This document shows, in pieces, positions 1-9,000 of a stretch of DNA of 64,000 nt (the stretch's first letter is position 1; each line of letters starts with the position of its first letter). The stretch lies in contig CANQDT010000003.1 in NCBI GenBank assembly GCA_947593735.1, forward strand, positions 1 through 64,000, given 5' to 3'. Source of the DNA: an uncultured Lachnospiraceae bacterium. Lineage in GTDB: Bacteria > Bacillota > Clostridia > Lachnospirales > Lachnospiraceae. The translations under genes were made by a program, and so were the position numbers. The notes beneath the pieces were generated by a model that was not told where the DNA came from, did not search any database, and was given only the letters and a program-made list of their open reading frames with translations.

Positions 1-159
1 GCAATACAAAAGCGGCGGTTTCTACTTTATCACGAGTATGACCTTACTTACTGTCAAATCGGTGCATTGGAGCATTGCAGACCGCAATCTGTGCGGCAAT
101 CCGTTATTCGAGCAAGAGAAAAAATAAAGGCGCAGATGAAAAAGTATCTCTGCGCCTAA
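1..159 (+). CDS. Sigma-70 region-4-like protein of a conjugative element, C-terminal end only
   Basis: The frame is open from the window edge and ends in TAA at 157-159, giving the last 52 residues of a protein. The tail has basic residues followed by FLLYHEYDLTYCQIGALEHC, then a second helix rich in Arg and Gln and a final KKYL. This is the shape of the helix-turn-helix (region 4) of the small sigma-like proteins carried by Tn916-type integrative elements. The start is outside the window. A compact hairpin follows the stop. The assignment comes from pattern memory; a phage or plasmid sigma-like protein is also possible. Confidence 0.6.
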   Translation, partial: AIQKRRFLLYHEYDLTYCQIGALEHCRPQSVRQSVIRAREKIKAQMKKYLCA

Positions 160-169
160 CTGAAAGTGT

Positions 170-190
170 CCTCTTATCTTCGGATAGAGG
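170..190 (+). other. UUCG-capped hairpin after the sigma-like gene
   Basis: CCTCTTATC, TTCG and GATAGAGG form a short stem with one bulged T and a stable UUCG loop, 10 bases after the preceding stop codon. A T-rich stretch (tttctctttg) begins a few bases later, so this may be a weak terminator or a processing hairpin of the mobile-element transcript. Confidence 0.4.
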
Positions 191-212
191 GCATTTCTCT
201 TTGTGTTCTCAA

Positions 213-500
213 ATGGAATATCACAGAGGCGAAGCCGCCGGAATCGCTATGGCGAAACAGAGAGAAGGAACACTTGCCAGCAATAATCTGCGGGATATCC
301 GTCCATATGTGGAGAAATATGAGATTTCACATATTACGACCGGGGACATTCTGATTGATGCCATGGATGCCGGAATTATTACAGAAGCAGAAGGCAATAT
401 CATTTGGTCGGATATGATTCGAAAACGCCGTATGCTTCCGACAGCGACATTCTCTGAGTATTTGGCAGACTACCGTAAGCCGGAAGGAGCAGAAGAATAG
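213..500 (+). pseudogene. PIN-domain protein, C-terminal half only
   Basis: From the ATG at 213 the frame gives 95 residues. The part GEAAGIAMAKQREGTLASNN, followed by LRDI, matches the second half of PIN-domain (VapC-like) nucleases, where Glu of GEA and Asp or Asn of the ASNN strand lie in the metal site. The N-terminal half with the first conserved Asp is absent, because the frame upstream belongs to the tail of the sigma-like gene and the hairpin. No good ribosome binding site precedes 213. I infer a truncated remnant left by a deletion or insertion junction. A separate short protein is possible but less likely. Confidence 0.5.
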
Positions 501-507
501 AATACTT

Positions 508-1146
508 TTAGTTTTGTTTTTTTGGCAAATAGCGTTTGTCTATTGAAAGATTAGCACAAGTTGTCGCCGCAATATAGATTACTAAAATAATAACCTCTAA
601 CACCAGAGTATTGTACGGGCGAGGATAGAATCTTGCCGCAACGCTCACGATAAATCTAATCGGGAAATAAAGTCCCAACCAAGCAGAAATTTTGTAAAAC
701 TTTCTGCGGAAGTTCTTTGTTTTTTCTGTTGCGCTGGAGGCTTTCTTTTGGTATGCGTATTCAAATCCGCCAATAGCTGCAACAAATGGAATAAAACTCA
801 AAAAGCCAAAGAACACATTTTGCAGAATAACCGTTGTCATAAACTGCACCAAAAGCACCATGACCTCGAGCGTTACCAGACAGATCATAATCTGCCCAAG
901 ATTATCGTTTTGTGCTTGTTTTACCTTTGGCAGGTCATTGTCACTCTGGTAATCATCGTTCAGTAAGTAATCTGTGGTGACACCAAACAGCTTACTGAGT
1001 TGAAGAATATTACTTGCATCAGGCATTGCGGTACCTGATTCCCAACGAGAAATAGCTTGCCGAGATACATTCAGCTTTTCAGCCAAATCTTCCTGCGACA
1101 TTCCATTAGACTTCCTTAATCCGATAATTTTATCTGATGGCTTCAT
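508..1146 (-). CDS. XRE-family regulator with C-terminal membrane domain
   Basis: The first 65 residues are a classic lambda-repressor-like helix-turn-helix: IIGLRKSNGMSQEDLAEKLN, then VSRQAISRWESG and DYLLNDD. A short charged linker follows. Residues from about 85 to 205 hold four hydrophobic segments that should cross the membrane. This layout belongs to the XRE regulators in Firmicutes that join DNA binding to a membrane sensor of unknown ligand. The AAGGAGG site ends 6 bases before the ATG at 1146. The gene is on the same strand as the downstream-reading ATPase at 1245-2540, with a 98 bp gap, so the two may be co-transcribed. Its target is not evident. Confidence 0.85.
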   Translation of the reverse strand: MKPSDKIIGLRKSNGMSQEDLAEKLNVSRQAISRWESGTAMPDASNILQLSKLFGVTTDYLLNDDYQSDNDLPKVKQAQNDNLGQIMICLVTLEVMVLLVQFMTTVILQNVFFGFLSFIPFVAAIGGFEYAYQKKASSATEKTKNFRRKFYKISAWLGLYFPIRFIVSVAARFYPRPYNTLVLEVIILVIYIAATTCANLSIDKRYLPKKQN

Positions 1147-1244
1147 TTGAAAACCTCCTTTGCTTCTGTGGTTTCATTGTACATAACACTATCAAGAAAT
1201 TCCACCACATCGGCTTTACATCTCCGCAACATGATGTTACATTA

Positions 1245-2540
1245 TTATTTTTCGAGAATCTGCGGATCAAGAAGGAAATCATATATATTTACAGTCAAGA
1301 TACCATAGTCATCATAATAGGGCTGCACAATATCTTTTGTGATAACAATCTTTTTGAAAGAATCATCAATTTTTCTGAACGGTCTAATTTCCTGAGTACG
1401 TTTCGCTTCATCTGGCAGTGAGTATGCAGACTGGATATAGTATCTGGACGAACCAAGATTGCATACAAAATCAACTTCAAGTTGTTTGCGGATAACCTTA
1501 CCGTCCTGCTCTCGCTCTGCAATCGGTATTACACCAACATCCACGCTGTAGCCACGCATACGAAGTTCATTATAAATTACATTCTCCATAGAATGGGTTT
1601 GCTCAAACTGACGGAAATTGATTCTGGCATTGCGAAGTCCAAGATCGGAAAAGTAATACTTCTTTGGCGTTTCAATATATGCCTTTCCTTTAATGTCATA
1701 TCTTTGTGCGGATTCGATCAGGAAGGAATCCTCAAAATAATCCAAATATTTCTTAATGGTAGCGGAAGTGATTCTGGATTTCTTTACCGTCTTGAACGTA
1801 TTCTTCAATTTTTCCGGATTGGTCAGCGAACCAATAGCAGAGGAAAGGATATTCAGTAGATCTTCCAGTTCCCCAATGTTCTTCACTCGGTTACGCTTGG
1901 TAATATCTCGAAGATAAATCTCATTGAACAGATTCTGTAATGCAACTGCCTTATCATTTGCTCCCTCACGAAGGACAACCAGAGGGATACCGCCATACAG
2001 CATATATTCAGCTAATCCCATGTACTTGTCACCGTTGTAAACGGTCATAAATTCGGTAAAGCTCAAGGGATACATATGAACCTCGTCGCCACGACCGGCG
2101 AACTCGGTGGCAATGTCTTTGGACAGAAGTTTTGCGTTACTTCCGGTCACAAATACATCCATATTATCTTTATGAAGATAACCATTCAGAACAGCTTCAA
2201 AACAATCCAACATCTGAATTTCATCAAGAAGCAGGTAATACATTCCTTCATCTGCAACTTTGGAACGGATATAGGCCATGAACTTTTCAGGGTCAACTCC
2301 ACGCTTTTTCTTTTCAATCTGAATCAGGCTTTCGCCAATCAGATAAAGATCGTCTGCTGAATCAAAGGCAAAACGGATAATGTGGTCAGCATCAACTCCG
2401 TTTTCGAGTAAATGATGATAAAACAGATTATTCAGTAAATAGGATTTTCCACATCGACGAATACCGGTAATTACCTTAATCAGTCCATTGTGTTTTCTTT
2501 TTATCAACTTATCCAAATAAAAATCTCTTCGAATCTCCAT
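1245..2540 (-). CDS. DUF4143-type AAA ATPase (AAA_14)
   Basis: This 431-residue protein has an N-terminal P-loop ATPase: Walker A GIRRCGKS at about residues 26-33 and Walker B YYLLLDEIQ with Asp-Glu at about 106-107. A winged-helix stretch follows, then a C-terminal DUF4143 domain with a nuclease-like part (VDVGVIPI..EVDFVCN). Such proteins are common in gut Firmicutes and Bacteroidetes; their role is unproven and often guessed to be defence or DNA-related. I chose the ATG at 2540 over the TTG at 2546 because GGAGG lies 7 bases before it. Low GC and its position among remnants suggest acquisition by transfer. A pair of 32 bp direct repeats lies just upstream. Confidence 0.85.
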   Translation of the reverse strand: MEIRRDFYLDKLIKRKHNGLIKVITGIRRCGKSYLLNNLFYHHLLENGVDADHIIRFAFDSADDLYLIGESLIQIEKKKRGVDPEKFMAYIRSKVADEGMYYLLLDEIQMLDCFEAVLNGYLHKDNMDVFVTGSNAKLLSKDIATEFAGRGDEVHMYPLSFTEFMTVYNGDKYMGLAEYMLYGGIPLVVLREGANDKAVALQNLFNEIYLRDITKRNRVKNIGELEDLLNILSSAIGSLTNPEKLKNTFKTVKKSRITSATIKKYLDYFEDSFLIESAQRYDIKGKAYIETPKKYYFSDLGLRNARINFRQFEQTHSMENVIYNELRMRGYSVDVGVIPIAEREQDGKVIRKQLEVDFVCNLGSSRYYIQSAYSLPDEAKRTQEIRPFRKIDDSFKKIVITKDIVQPYYDDYGILTVNIYDFLLDPQILEK

Positions 2541-2560
2541 TACCAAACCTCCTTGCGAAA

Positions 2561-2676
2561 GATTTTTGCGATTTGTTGCATTTTTCTATTCTATTATATC
2601 CAGACAGGATTCAAAAATCAATATATCATCTGCTTTTTAGAATAGATTTTTGTGACTTGTTGCATTTTTCTATTCT
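2561..2676. repeat. Pair of 32 bp direct repeats 84 bp apart
   Basis: Copies at 2561-2592 and 2645-2676 begin GATTTTTG and end TTGCATTTTTCTATTCT, with 30 of 32 bases identical. The start-to-start distance of 84 bp is eight helical turns. The second copy is also framed by TAGAATAG (2638-2645) and CTATTCTA (2670-2677), a perfect inverted repeat. They lie just upstream of the ATPase gene, where operators would be expected. Confidence 0.7.
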
Positions 2677-2808
2677 ACAATATTATATGCTTTCGGAGCA
2701 ATTATTATCCCGTATTTTAATTAAGTTCTTGTTTTAGAAAAAGGAGATATAAACTTTTAAAATAAGTTTCAAAATTAACTTCAATATGTTATACTTTTAA
2801 TAGTAGAG

Positions 2809-2853
2809 ATGAGCAAACCCTTGTAAATACGTACTTTTCGGAGTTTTGCTCAT
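2809..2853 (+). other. Inverted repeat in the 5' region of the metallopeptidase gene
   Basis: ATGAGCAAA at 2809-2817 is the exact reverse complement of TTTGCTCAT at 2845-2853. The RNA would form a 9 bp stem with a 27-base loop, about 20 bases upstream of the Shine-Dalgarno site. There is no T tract, so an operator or a leader structure is more likely than a terminator. Confidence 0.4.
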
Positions 2854-2885
2854 GGCTAATATTGATATAAAAAGGAGGGAGTGGG

Positions 2886-5132
2886 TTGCATAAAAAGATG
2901 GTTTTTATGGGAAGACACATTTGCGTTTGGATAATTTTTTGCCTGCTCTTATCGATATTTCCTGTAAATGGAAAAGCGGAAGAAACAGCTCATGCTTACA
3001 ACGGGTTTTCGGGTATCTATCAGAAAATTTGCGTAAACGGGAAAACCGTGCGTCAGAGTGGCGGCAAGTTTATTTTAGACCAAAGTTCCGCCTCTGATAA
3101 AAGCGATTTGTTCCTGCCGCGGGATATGGGTGACGGCAGCTATTCGTTTGAAAACAAAATGACCGAAAACCGTATTGCTGCGGCGGAGACCGGCAGCGCT
3201 CTGCCGGCAACGCTCTATAATATCCGCAAGTCGCTCCAGGGGAACCCGGATGATTTTGCGGGGCTCGACGACAACACTCAGCACTGGATTTTGGAAGAAA
3301 TACCCGGCGCAAACTCATATTACATAAAAAGCCTGCACAACAACGCCTACATAGGCGTATCAGGCGGCGAACTGACCGCGGTCGCCGAAGCCGAAAGGGT
3401 CGAAATCTCCTTCCTGCCGGTATATGACGAAAGCCCGCTGTATCTGCTCTCTTTGCAGCCCGGGTATTACACCCTTCCCGAAAATCAGCGCACACAGATA
3501 GAGCGCGTGTATGAGAGCGTTGCGGGAGATGTATTTGAGACATGCAGTCCGTATGGAAGCGGGGCAAGGCAAACCCCGCGTGCTGCAATAGACAACTATT
3601 ATGAGACAAAAATCAAAGGTCAAAACATGACCGAGCAAAGCTTTCACGAAAGCATTACCTGGCGCTTTGAACAGGCTTTAGGCTTTGCCTATGTGACATT
3701 GCAGCAGCTTTCCGGGTACAATGTGCGCATGGACCTTCCGGGCACAGAGGGCGCATACTACACGCTTAACCCCCAAAACAAACCCTTCACCGACGCTCCG
3801 GCTGGAACCGACTTTTTCCCTTACATTCTCAAAATTTATGATACGGATAAGGACGGTCAAGAACGCGTACAAACCATACAAATATCCATTCAGGACAGTA
3901 TAAACGGTCGTGAAAACGCGAAAACCTTCAGCAAGGTAATGGCGCACATTCCCTATGAACTCCGAAATCATATTAAAGACGCCACATGTTACAAAAGCCC
4001 AAACCCCGGCAGCGGGGTATATCAATGCACTGCCACGCATCTTAATATAATACTTTCAAGCACACCGGCTGCCTCCACTATGATAGAAAGTATCGTCCAC
4101 GAGCTGGGGCACAGTATCGACTTGTGGTATTACGACGGGGATTCCCGGCTTTCAATGAAAACTCAATGGAAAAACGCTATGAAATACGATTGCTATTCGC
4201 TCTCCGACTATGCTAATACGAGCAGCATAGAGGATTTCGCTGAATTCTGCCGTTTCTATTTTACCGGCTATACCAAACAGGATTGGCGGCGGGCAGTGAT
4301 GATTCTTTGTCCTGAGCGTTACAGGCTGTTTAAAAGCGTGCGAATGAAAGTCATGGACGGCTATTCACTTTGGGAGGACAGCGAATCGGATAAAGAGCTT
4401 AATATATATTTCGACTATAACGACGGCAGTACGGCAAAAATAAGTAAAACAGCGAAGCAATATTCGCGCTACAGCGAGATTATGCCTGCCGACCCGACCC
4501 GCCCGGAACGGGAATTTTTGGGGTGGTACACGCGGATGACCGGAGGCGAAAAAGTAATCGGCAGTCAGTGGATCATAGACGGTGAAGATCACACATTGTA
4601 CGCCCATTGGAGCGACCCGCCGGGAAAGGAGATTACCATTCGTTTCGACCCGGCTAACGGCGAGGACGAAATCGTGATAAAGCCAAAAAGGAACACACGC
4701 ATAAAAGAGAAAATTCCCGATCCCGTCCGCAAGGACTACAAATTCTTCGGCTGGTGCACAACAGGGGAGGGGCTCAGCGAACGCTTTGACCCGGTAAGCG
4801 ATTTAGTCCTTTTCGACGAGGACGAGGTGCTTTTAAGGGCGCAGTGGGATCCGCTTCCACATACAAGCGTCGAATTTCAAGGCGAGGACTTTTCGGGCGC
4901 AACCACGTGGCGCGTGAATTTCCAAGGGCTGGCGCCGTGTACGATTATTTTGGCAGGATATAAAGACGGCGTTCTTACGGAGCTGAAAAGTGAAGACTTT
5001 GAAGCGACTTATTCATATGGTGATTTTATAATGTATAAGGATTTTGACACGCTGAAGGTTATGACCTGGAACAGCCTCAGCGGTATGGTTCCTTTATATG
5101 AATGTGTAACGATCGATAGAAAGGCAGAGTAA
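2886..5132 (+). CDS. Secreted anthrax-lethal-factor-like metallopeptidase with InlB-type repeats
   Basis: The 748-residue product starts with a signal peptide (basic start, then IFCLLLSIFPVNGKAEE, cleavage near residue 31). A middle domain at about 300-480 holds VHELGHSIDLWY; His405, Glu406 and His409 form the zinc motif, and the downstream EDFAEFCRFYF supplies a likely third ligand. This resembles the ATLF-like (M34-type) peptidase domain. Two InlB B-type repeats follow (about 500-580 and 580-660, each ending in FLGWYT/FFGWCT...W), typical of surface or secreted Firmicute proteins. No LPXTG motif or membrane anchor is seen. The start is TTG at 2886, 7 bases after GGAGG; ATG at 2898 is the alternative. 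The substrate is unknown. Lower GC than the core genes suggests transfer. Confidence 0.75.
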   Translation: MHKKMVFMGRHICVWIIFCLLLSIFPVNGKAEETAHAYNGFSGIYQKICVNGKTVRQSGGKFILDQSSASDKSDLFLPRDMGDGSYSFENKMTENRIAAAETGSALPATLYNIRKSLQGNPDDFAGLDDNTQHWILEEIPGANSYYIKSLHNNAYIGVSGGELTAVAEAERVEISFLPVYDESPLYLLSLQPGYYTLPENQRTQIERVYESVAGDVFETCSPYGSGARQTPRAAIDNYYETKIKGQNMTEQSFHESITWRFEQALGFAYVTLQQLSGYNVRMDLPGTEGAYYTLNPQNKPFTDAPAGTDFFPYILKIYDTDKDGQERVQTIQISIQDSINGRENAKTFSKVMAHIPYELRNHIKDATCYKSPNPGSGVYQCTATHLNIILSSTPAASTMIESIVHELGHSIDLWYYDGDSRLSMKTQWKNAMKYDCYSLSDYANTSSIEDFAEFCRFYFTGYTKQDWRRAVMILCPERYRLFKSVRMKVMDGYSLWEDSESDKELNIYFDYNDGSTAKISKTAKQYSRYSEIMPADPTRPEREFLGWYTRMTGGEKVIGSQWIIDGEDHTLYAHWSDPPGKEITIRFDPANGEDEIVIKPKRNTRIKEKIPDPVRKDYKFFGWCTTGEGLSERFDPVSDLVLFDEDEVLLRAQWDPLPHTSVEFQGEDFSGATTWRVNFQGLAPCTIILAGYKDGVLTELKSEDFEATYSYGDFIMYKDFDTLKVMTWNSLSGMVPLYECVTIDRKAE

Positions 5133-5135
5133 GGT

Positions 5136-5309
5136 GTGCTCATTCTGCTGCGGATCACGTTTGATCAATATGTCTCGAAAACATACCGTTTATTCCCGCA
5201 CTATATGATTTTAAAAATGGGAACGGCGGCGTTTGTCGCCATCTGCAATTTTCTGATCACAAAGTATACCATAAGGCAGCAGACACATATCTTGCAAACG
5301 CTTTTATAA
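5136..5309 (+). pseudogene. Probable GtrA-family membrane protein remnant
   Basis: A short frame beginning at a GTG just after the metallopeptidase stop encodes 57 residues with one strong hydrophobic segment, KMGTAAFVAICNFLITKYTI. A glycine/alanine helix ending in NF, then a basic residue, resembles the last membrane helix of GtrA-like flippases. The first three helices are missing and no ribosome binding site is visible. I infer a decayed gene end. The family guess is weak; it could be the tail of another small membrane protein. Confidence 0.35.
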
Positions 5310-5392
5310 AGAGATAGAAAATATGGATGGGTCGGCGGACGGACACCCCAAAAAAAATCAGATATCCGGAGGGCGTCCGTTGCCTGACCGAT

Positions 5393-5414
5393 ACGACAAA
5401 GGGTCGTGTTTTTT
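5393..5414 (+). terminator. Rho-independent terminator
   Basis: ACGAC at 5393-5397 and GTCGT at 5403-5407 form a 5 bp stem with a 5-base loop, followed by GTTTTTTG. A larger imperfect GC-rich stem (5330-5342 with 5371-5389) precedes it. The T tract is on the plus side, so it would end transcripts reading out of the metallopeptidase gene. Confidence 0.5.
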
Positions 5415-5417
5415 GTT

Positions 5418-5663
5418 TTAAGTTACAGGCGTACTGTTTTCATAGAGCGTATGAGGACAAAAGTCTTGCCCCGTTGCCCATTCGATTTCGCCGTCACTGA
5501 CGGATACTGACTTGAAAAGTCTTATATCTGCCAATGGGCGGTAAAATTTATGGTTCAGATTCGGCTTGAAATCATATAGCCGCTTTTCGCCTTCCCCAAA
5601 AGTGAGTAAAAGATGGTAATTGTCAAGTGGCGTAACGGCTTTTAAGACTGGATATGCATTCAC
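5418..5663 (-). CDS. DUF2442-family small protein
   Basis: This 81-residue protein has the DUF2442 pattern: VTPLDNYHLLLTFGEGEKRL at the start, then YDFKP, a LADIRLFKSV strand and a closing IEWATGQDFCPHTLYE. The family is small, cytoplasmic and of unknown biochemistry, and is usually encoded directly after a DUF4160 gene, as here. It starts immediately after the stop of the DUF4160 gene on the same strand, so the two are translated as a coupled pair. Such pairs have been suggested as toxin-antitoxin-like units; I see nothing in the sequence that proves this. Confidence 0.85.
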   Translation of the reverse strand: MNAYPVLKAVTPLDNYHLLLTFGEGEKRLYDFKPNLNHKFYRPLADIRLFKSVSVSDGEIEWATGQDFCPHTLYENSTPVT

Positions 5664-5930
5664 TTACTCCAACCCCTTTATCTTAAAATATTCTTCATCT
5701 GTTTGCATGATCTCCCATAAGGCGGCTAATTCGTCCTTATGAATATCAGCCCACGCCACGACATATTTTGTCTGTTTCTGTGGGAAATTTCCAGCAAGAA
5801 TATTTCCATCTAAATCAAAAACTGCTTTAGAGCCACTGTAAGAGGCGTGAAAGTGCGGTGCGTGATGCTGTTCAGAATCGTTAAAGTACATTCTTATTAT
5901 GATTCCATAAAATGCTGAAATTATTGGCAT
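5664..5930 (-). CDS. DUF4160-family small protein
   Basis: The 88-residue product opens with MPIISAFYGIIIRMYFNDSE and continues with the family hallmark QHHAPHFHASY (a His-rich strand), then a FDLDGNILAG hairpin and a C-terminal helix (DELAALWEIMQ). This is DUF4160, of unknown function, partnered with DUF2442 in many Firmicute and proteobacterial genomes. The AAAGGAGGAATAATGTT leader gives a strong ribosome binding site before the ATG at 5930. The pair probably belongs to the accessory patch at the left of the window. Confidence 0.85.
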   Translation of the reverse strand: MPIISAFYGIIIRMYFNDSEQHHAPHFHASYSGSKAVFDLDGNILAGNFPQKQTKYVVAWADIHKDELAALWEIMQTDEEYFKIKGLE

Positions 5931-6067
5931 AACATTATTCCTCCTTTTCCGGAGTTTTCAAGCAGTCGTTCTCATTTAATCATTATAATATCATATTAAA
6001 TGGTTAAACGCAACACTAGCAAAATAGTTGTTAAACCGATAACGCCTGACAGCTCCAAAAAATGGAA

Positions 6068-9000
6068 CTAACCGCAGCGCGCAGTCAGAGGAACCGTAAC
6101 CGGAGCCATCCCATCCCATACGAAGACTTTTACGGTATAGGATTTCCCGTCTTTTAAGGAGAAGCTTCCGGAAAGCGTATTTTTTGAAACTGCCGCGAGA
6201 CGGTTCTGTTCGTATACGGCAATATAGATGTCATGGGAGAGAAGGTCGTCGGCTGCGGCAAGTTCGTATTCCAGCGTCCCGTTCGCGAATTGGAATTTGG
6301 AAAACGAGAGCCCTGAAGGCGAACCTTCTTTTTCTGCCATCTGAAGGACAATATGGTCAAAATACGCGCGGGAACCAATGTCGCCGCTGATCCCGACGAT
6401 CAGCGCTTTTTCGCCGGTTCCTTCCGGGATCGTCAGCGGTTTTGACTGGTCGGGCAGCAGTTCATAGAATCCGCCGCCTTCGCCCATTTCCACGGAATCG
6501 GCGGCCAGTTTGGCGGAACGGTATCCCCACTGGGCGGTCTTTTGGTCGGCGATCTCTCCGATGCTGGCGCCCAGCGCGGAAGGATCCGAACAGAAACCGC
6601 GGAGCTGTTCTTCCGTTACAGGCTTTCCGCCGTTGTCATATGCGTACAGGGATGTTACCGCGCTGTGGATTTCGTAGCCGGAGCGGAGGATCACCGAGCG
6701 GAGCCGGTCAAAATCAATCGTGTCAATATAGAAATATTGCGGCGCGGAGGTAACCATCCATTCCACCACATCGCCGTTATTTTCCTGCCCGGCGGAATGA
6801 ACCGCGTCAGGGAAATAATAGATTTTTTCTTCTGCCTGTACGGAATCGTCGTTTTGGATGCGGACCCGATCCACATTGACGTAGCAGTTCGAGGCGGCGG
6901 AATTTCGCTCGCCGGTCACGCGGACGGTAAGCGTATGGATTCCTGCCGGAAGCTCTCCGGAATCGAACAGTTCCACATTGTCCGACCGGGCCTGCGCGTA
7001 GCAGTCGATACGCGTTTCCGCTTTGCCGTCTACGGATACGGCAAGGATCCCATGGTTGGAGGCTTTGGAACCGTACCATTTGATATTTGTTCCGACAAAC
7101 TCGATGGAGCAGATATCGCCGGCGGTATTGGAATAATGATTATCATTGAAATAGCATCCGTTCTGCGCCGTACTTGCCCATCCGCTTCCCTCATAACGGA
7201 ACCTGCCGAGGGACATTCCTGTGTTCGTATCATTGATATCGGATATGATCACCGGCCGCTCGGTTCCGGTTCCGTCTGAGACGGGAACCGTTTCCTGATC
7301 GAACGGGGTGATTTCTATTTCGCATACCGCTTCTTCCATGCCCTCTGCCCGGACGCGGCAAACGGCGGTTCCTGTCCGGTTATACTTCGACTGGACGAAG
7401 AACGCGGTCCTTCCGCCTTCAAGCGCGATGGTTTCTTCACCGATAAATTTGCCTGCGCCCTCCACGGAGATCGAGATCTGGTCAGATGCGCCCGGTACTT
7501 CCGTTCCGTTCGCGTCCACTGCCCGGACCGCGACGGACGTAAAGTCCGCGCCGTCGGCTGTGATGGAAACGTCGTCCGGCTCCGCGATCAGTTTAACGGG
7601 CGTCCCCGGCGTTTTCTGGACATATTCCGCTTTTTTGACGCCGTTGACGTATCCGATCGCTTTGACTTCGCCTGCCTCGTATGGGACGTCGTCAAAGACA
7701 AAGAACGGATGCGGGAGGTTCCGGTACTGCCTTGCGGGGATAATATCGCTCTTGTTCCCGTTGATGTATAATTCTACGGTATCGCAGTTGCTCATGACCG
7801 TCACAGAAAAATGTTCGCCGTAATTTACATTTCCGCTGGAGGATCCGCCCTGCGCGATATCGTCGCTGACCGGCGATACTTCCAGCGGCTTCGCGTCGTC
7901 GTCCCAGTAGTTTGCGATATAGACCATCGGATCCTGCGCCGGATCTTTCTGGGACCGGTACAGATTTGCCGCCGGTTTCGGAAGGCGGAAGATATCATAC
8001 AGACCGCTGTAAAATACATTGTTGGTCCGCGTGTAATTCACTTCGTTGTCGTAATCGAACATACTCCACGCGAACCCGCCCGCGCAAAGGGGATTTCCGA
8101 GATAATAATTCACTTTGTCCGCAAAATCCTTTGTGAACGCGAGCGCCTGTTCGTCCGTTGCCCACGGGCATCCGAATCCGTTTGTCCAGCAATCCCACGA
8201 ATGTTCCGTGATCAGGAACGGGGTATAGCGGGGCGTTTCCGGATACGTATAGTGGGCTGTATAGAGATCCTCCAGGAAGTGGCTGTTTGCGTAGGTATCC
8301 TGCCGTCTTGCCCCATGCGTCGGACGCGTCGGGTCAAGCTCCCTTGCAAGCTGGTTTGTCGCCTGGTATAAGGAATCGTTGTCGTTGGATTCATTGACCC
8401 TGACTCCCCAGGACAGAATGGACGGGTGGTTTCTGTCGCGGACGATCATTTCACGGATATTTTCTTTGTAAACCTGCTGCCAGACGCTGTCGCCGACATA
8501 CTGCCATCCCGGCGCTTCCTCAAATACGATCAGTCCCAGCTCGTCGCACCGGTTCAGGAACGCCGGATCCTGGGGATAATGAGAGCAGCGGACGGCGTTA
8601 AAGCCGGTTTCCCGGATGAGATCCGCGTCGCGTGCCTGGAGTTTGTCTACGACCGCCCGGCCGATCCAGGGCCATTGTTCATGGCGGTTGATCCCGATGA
8701 CCGGTATTTTTTTCCCGTTCAGATAAAGGCTGGCGTCCCCGCTCCCGTCAGAGTTGTCGTGAAACCGGAACCAGCGGAATCCGATGGTTGTTTCAAAATC
8801 GTCGATGCAGACGCCGTTTTGTTTTACCTGGGTCAGAACGGTATATAAATATGGGTCGTCGCCGGACCAGAGATGGGGATCCGCGATCGATTCCGTACTC
8901 TGTGAAATCACAGCCGTATTTCCCGCCGCGATCGTCACCGGTTCGGATTCTGACCGCGCGGCGACCGTCCCGTCCGCCGCCATGACGGATACCGCGACGC

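Larger units (their letters stand above)
2547..2885. other. 339 bp AT-rich divergent intergenic region
   Basis: This stretch separates the leftward ATPase gene from the rightward metallopeptidase gene and has no open frame worth calling. It contains the two 32 bp repeats, an inverted repeat at 2809-2853 and the GGAGG site (2874-2878) of the next gene. Both promoters must lie here; several AT-rich hexamers could serve, and none is clear enough to call. Confidence 0.5.

Noticed and set aside
166..403. Short frames around 166-403 on either strand
   Set aside because: They overlap the PIN remnant in other frames and lack ribosome binding sites or recognisable motifs.
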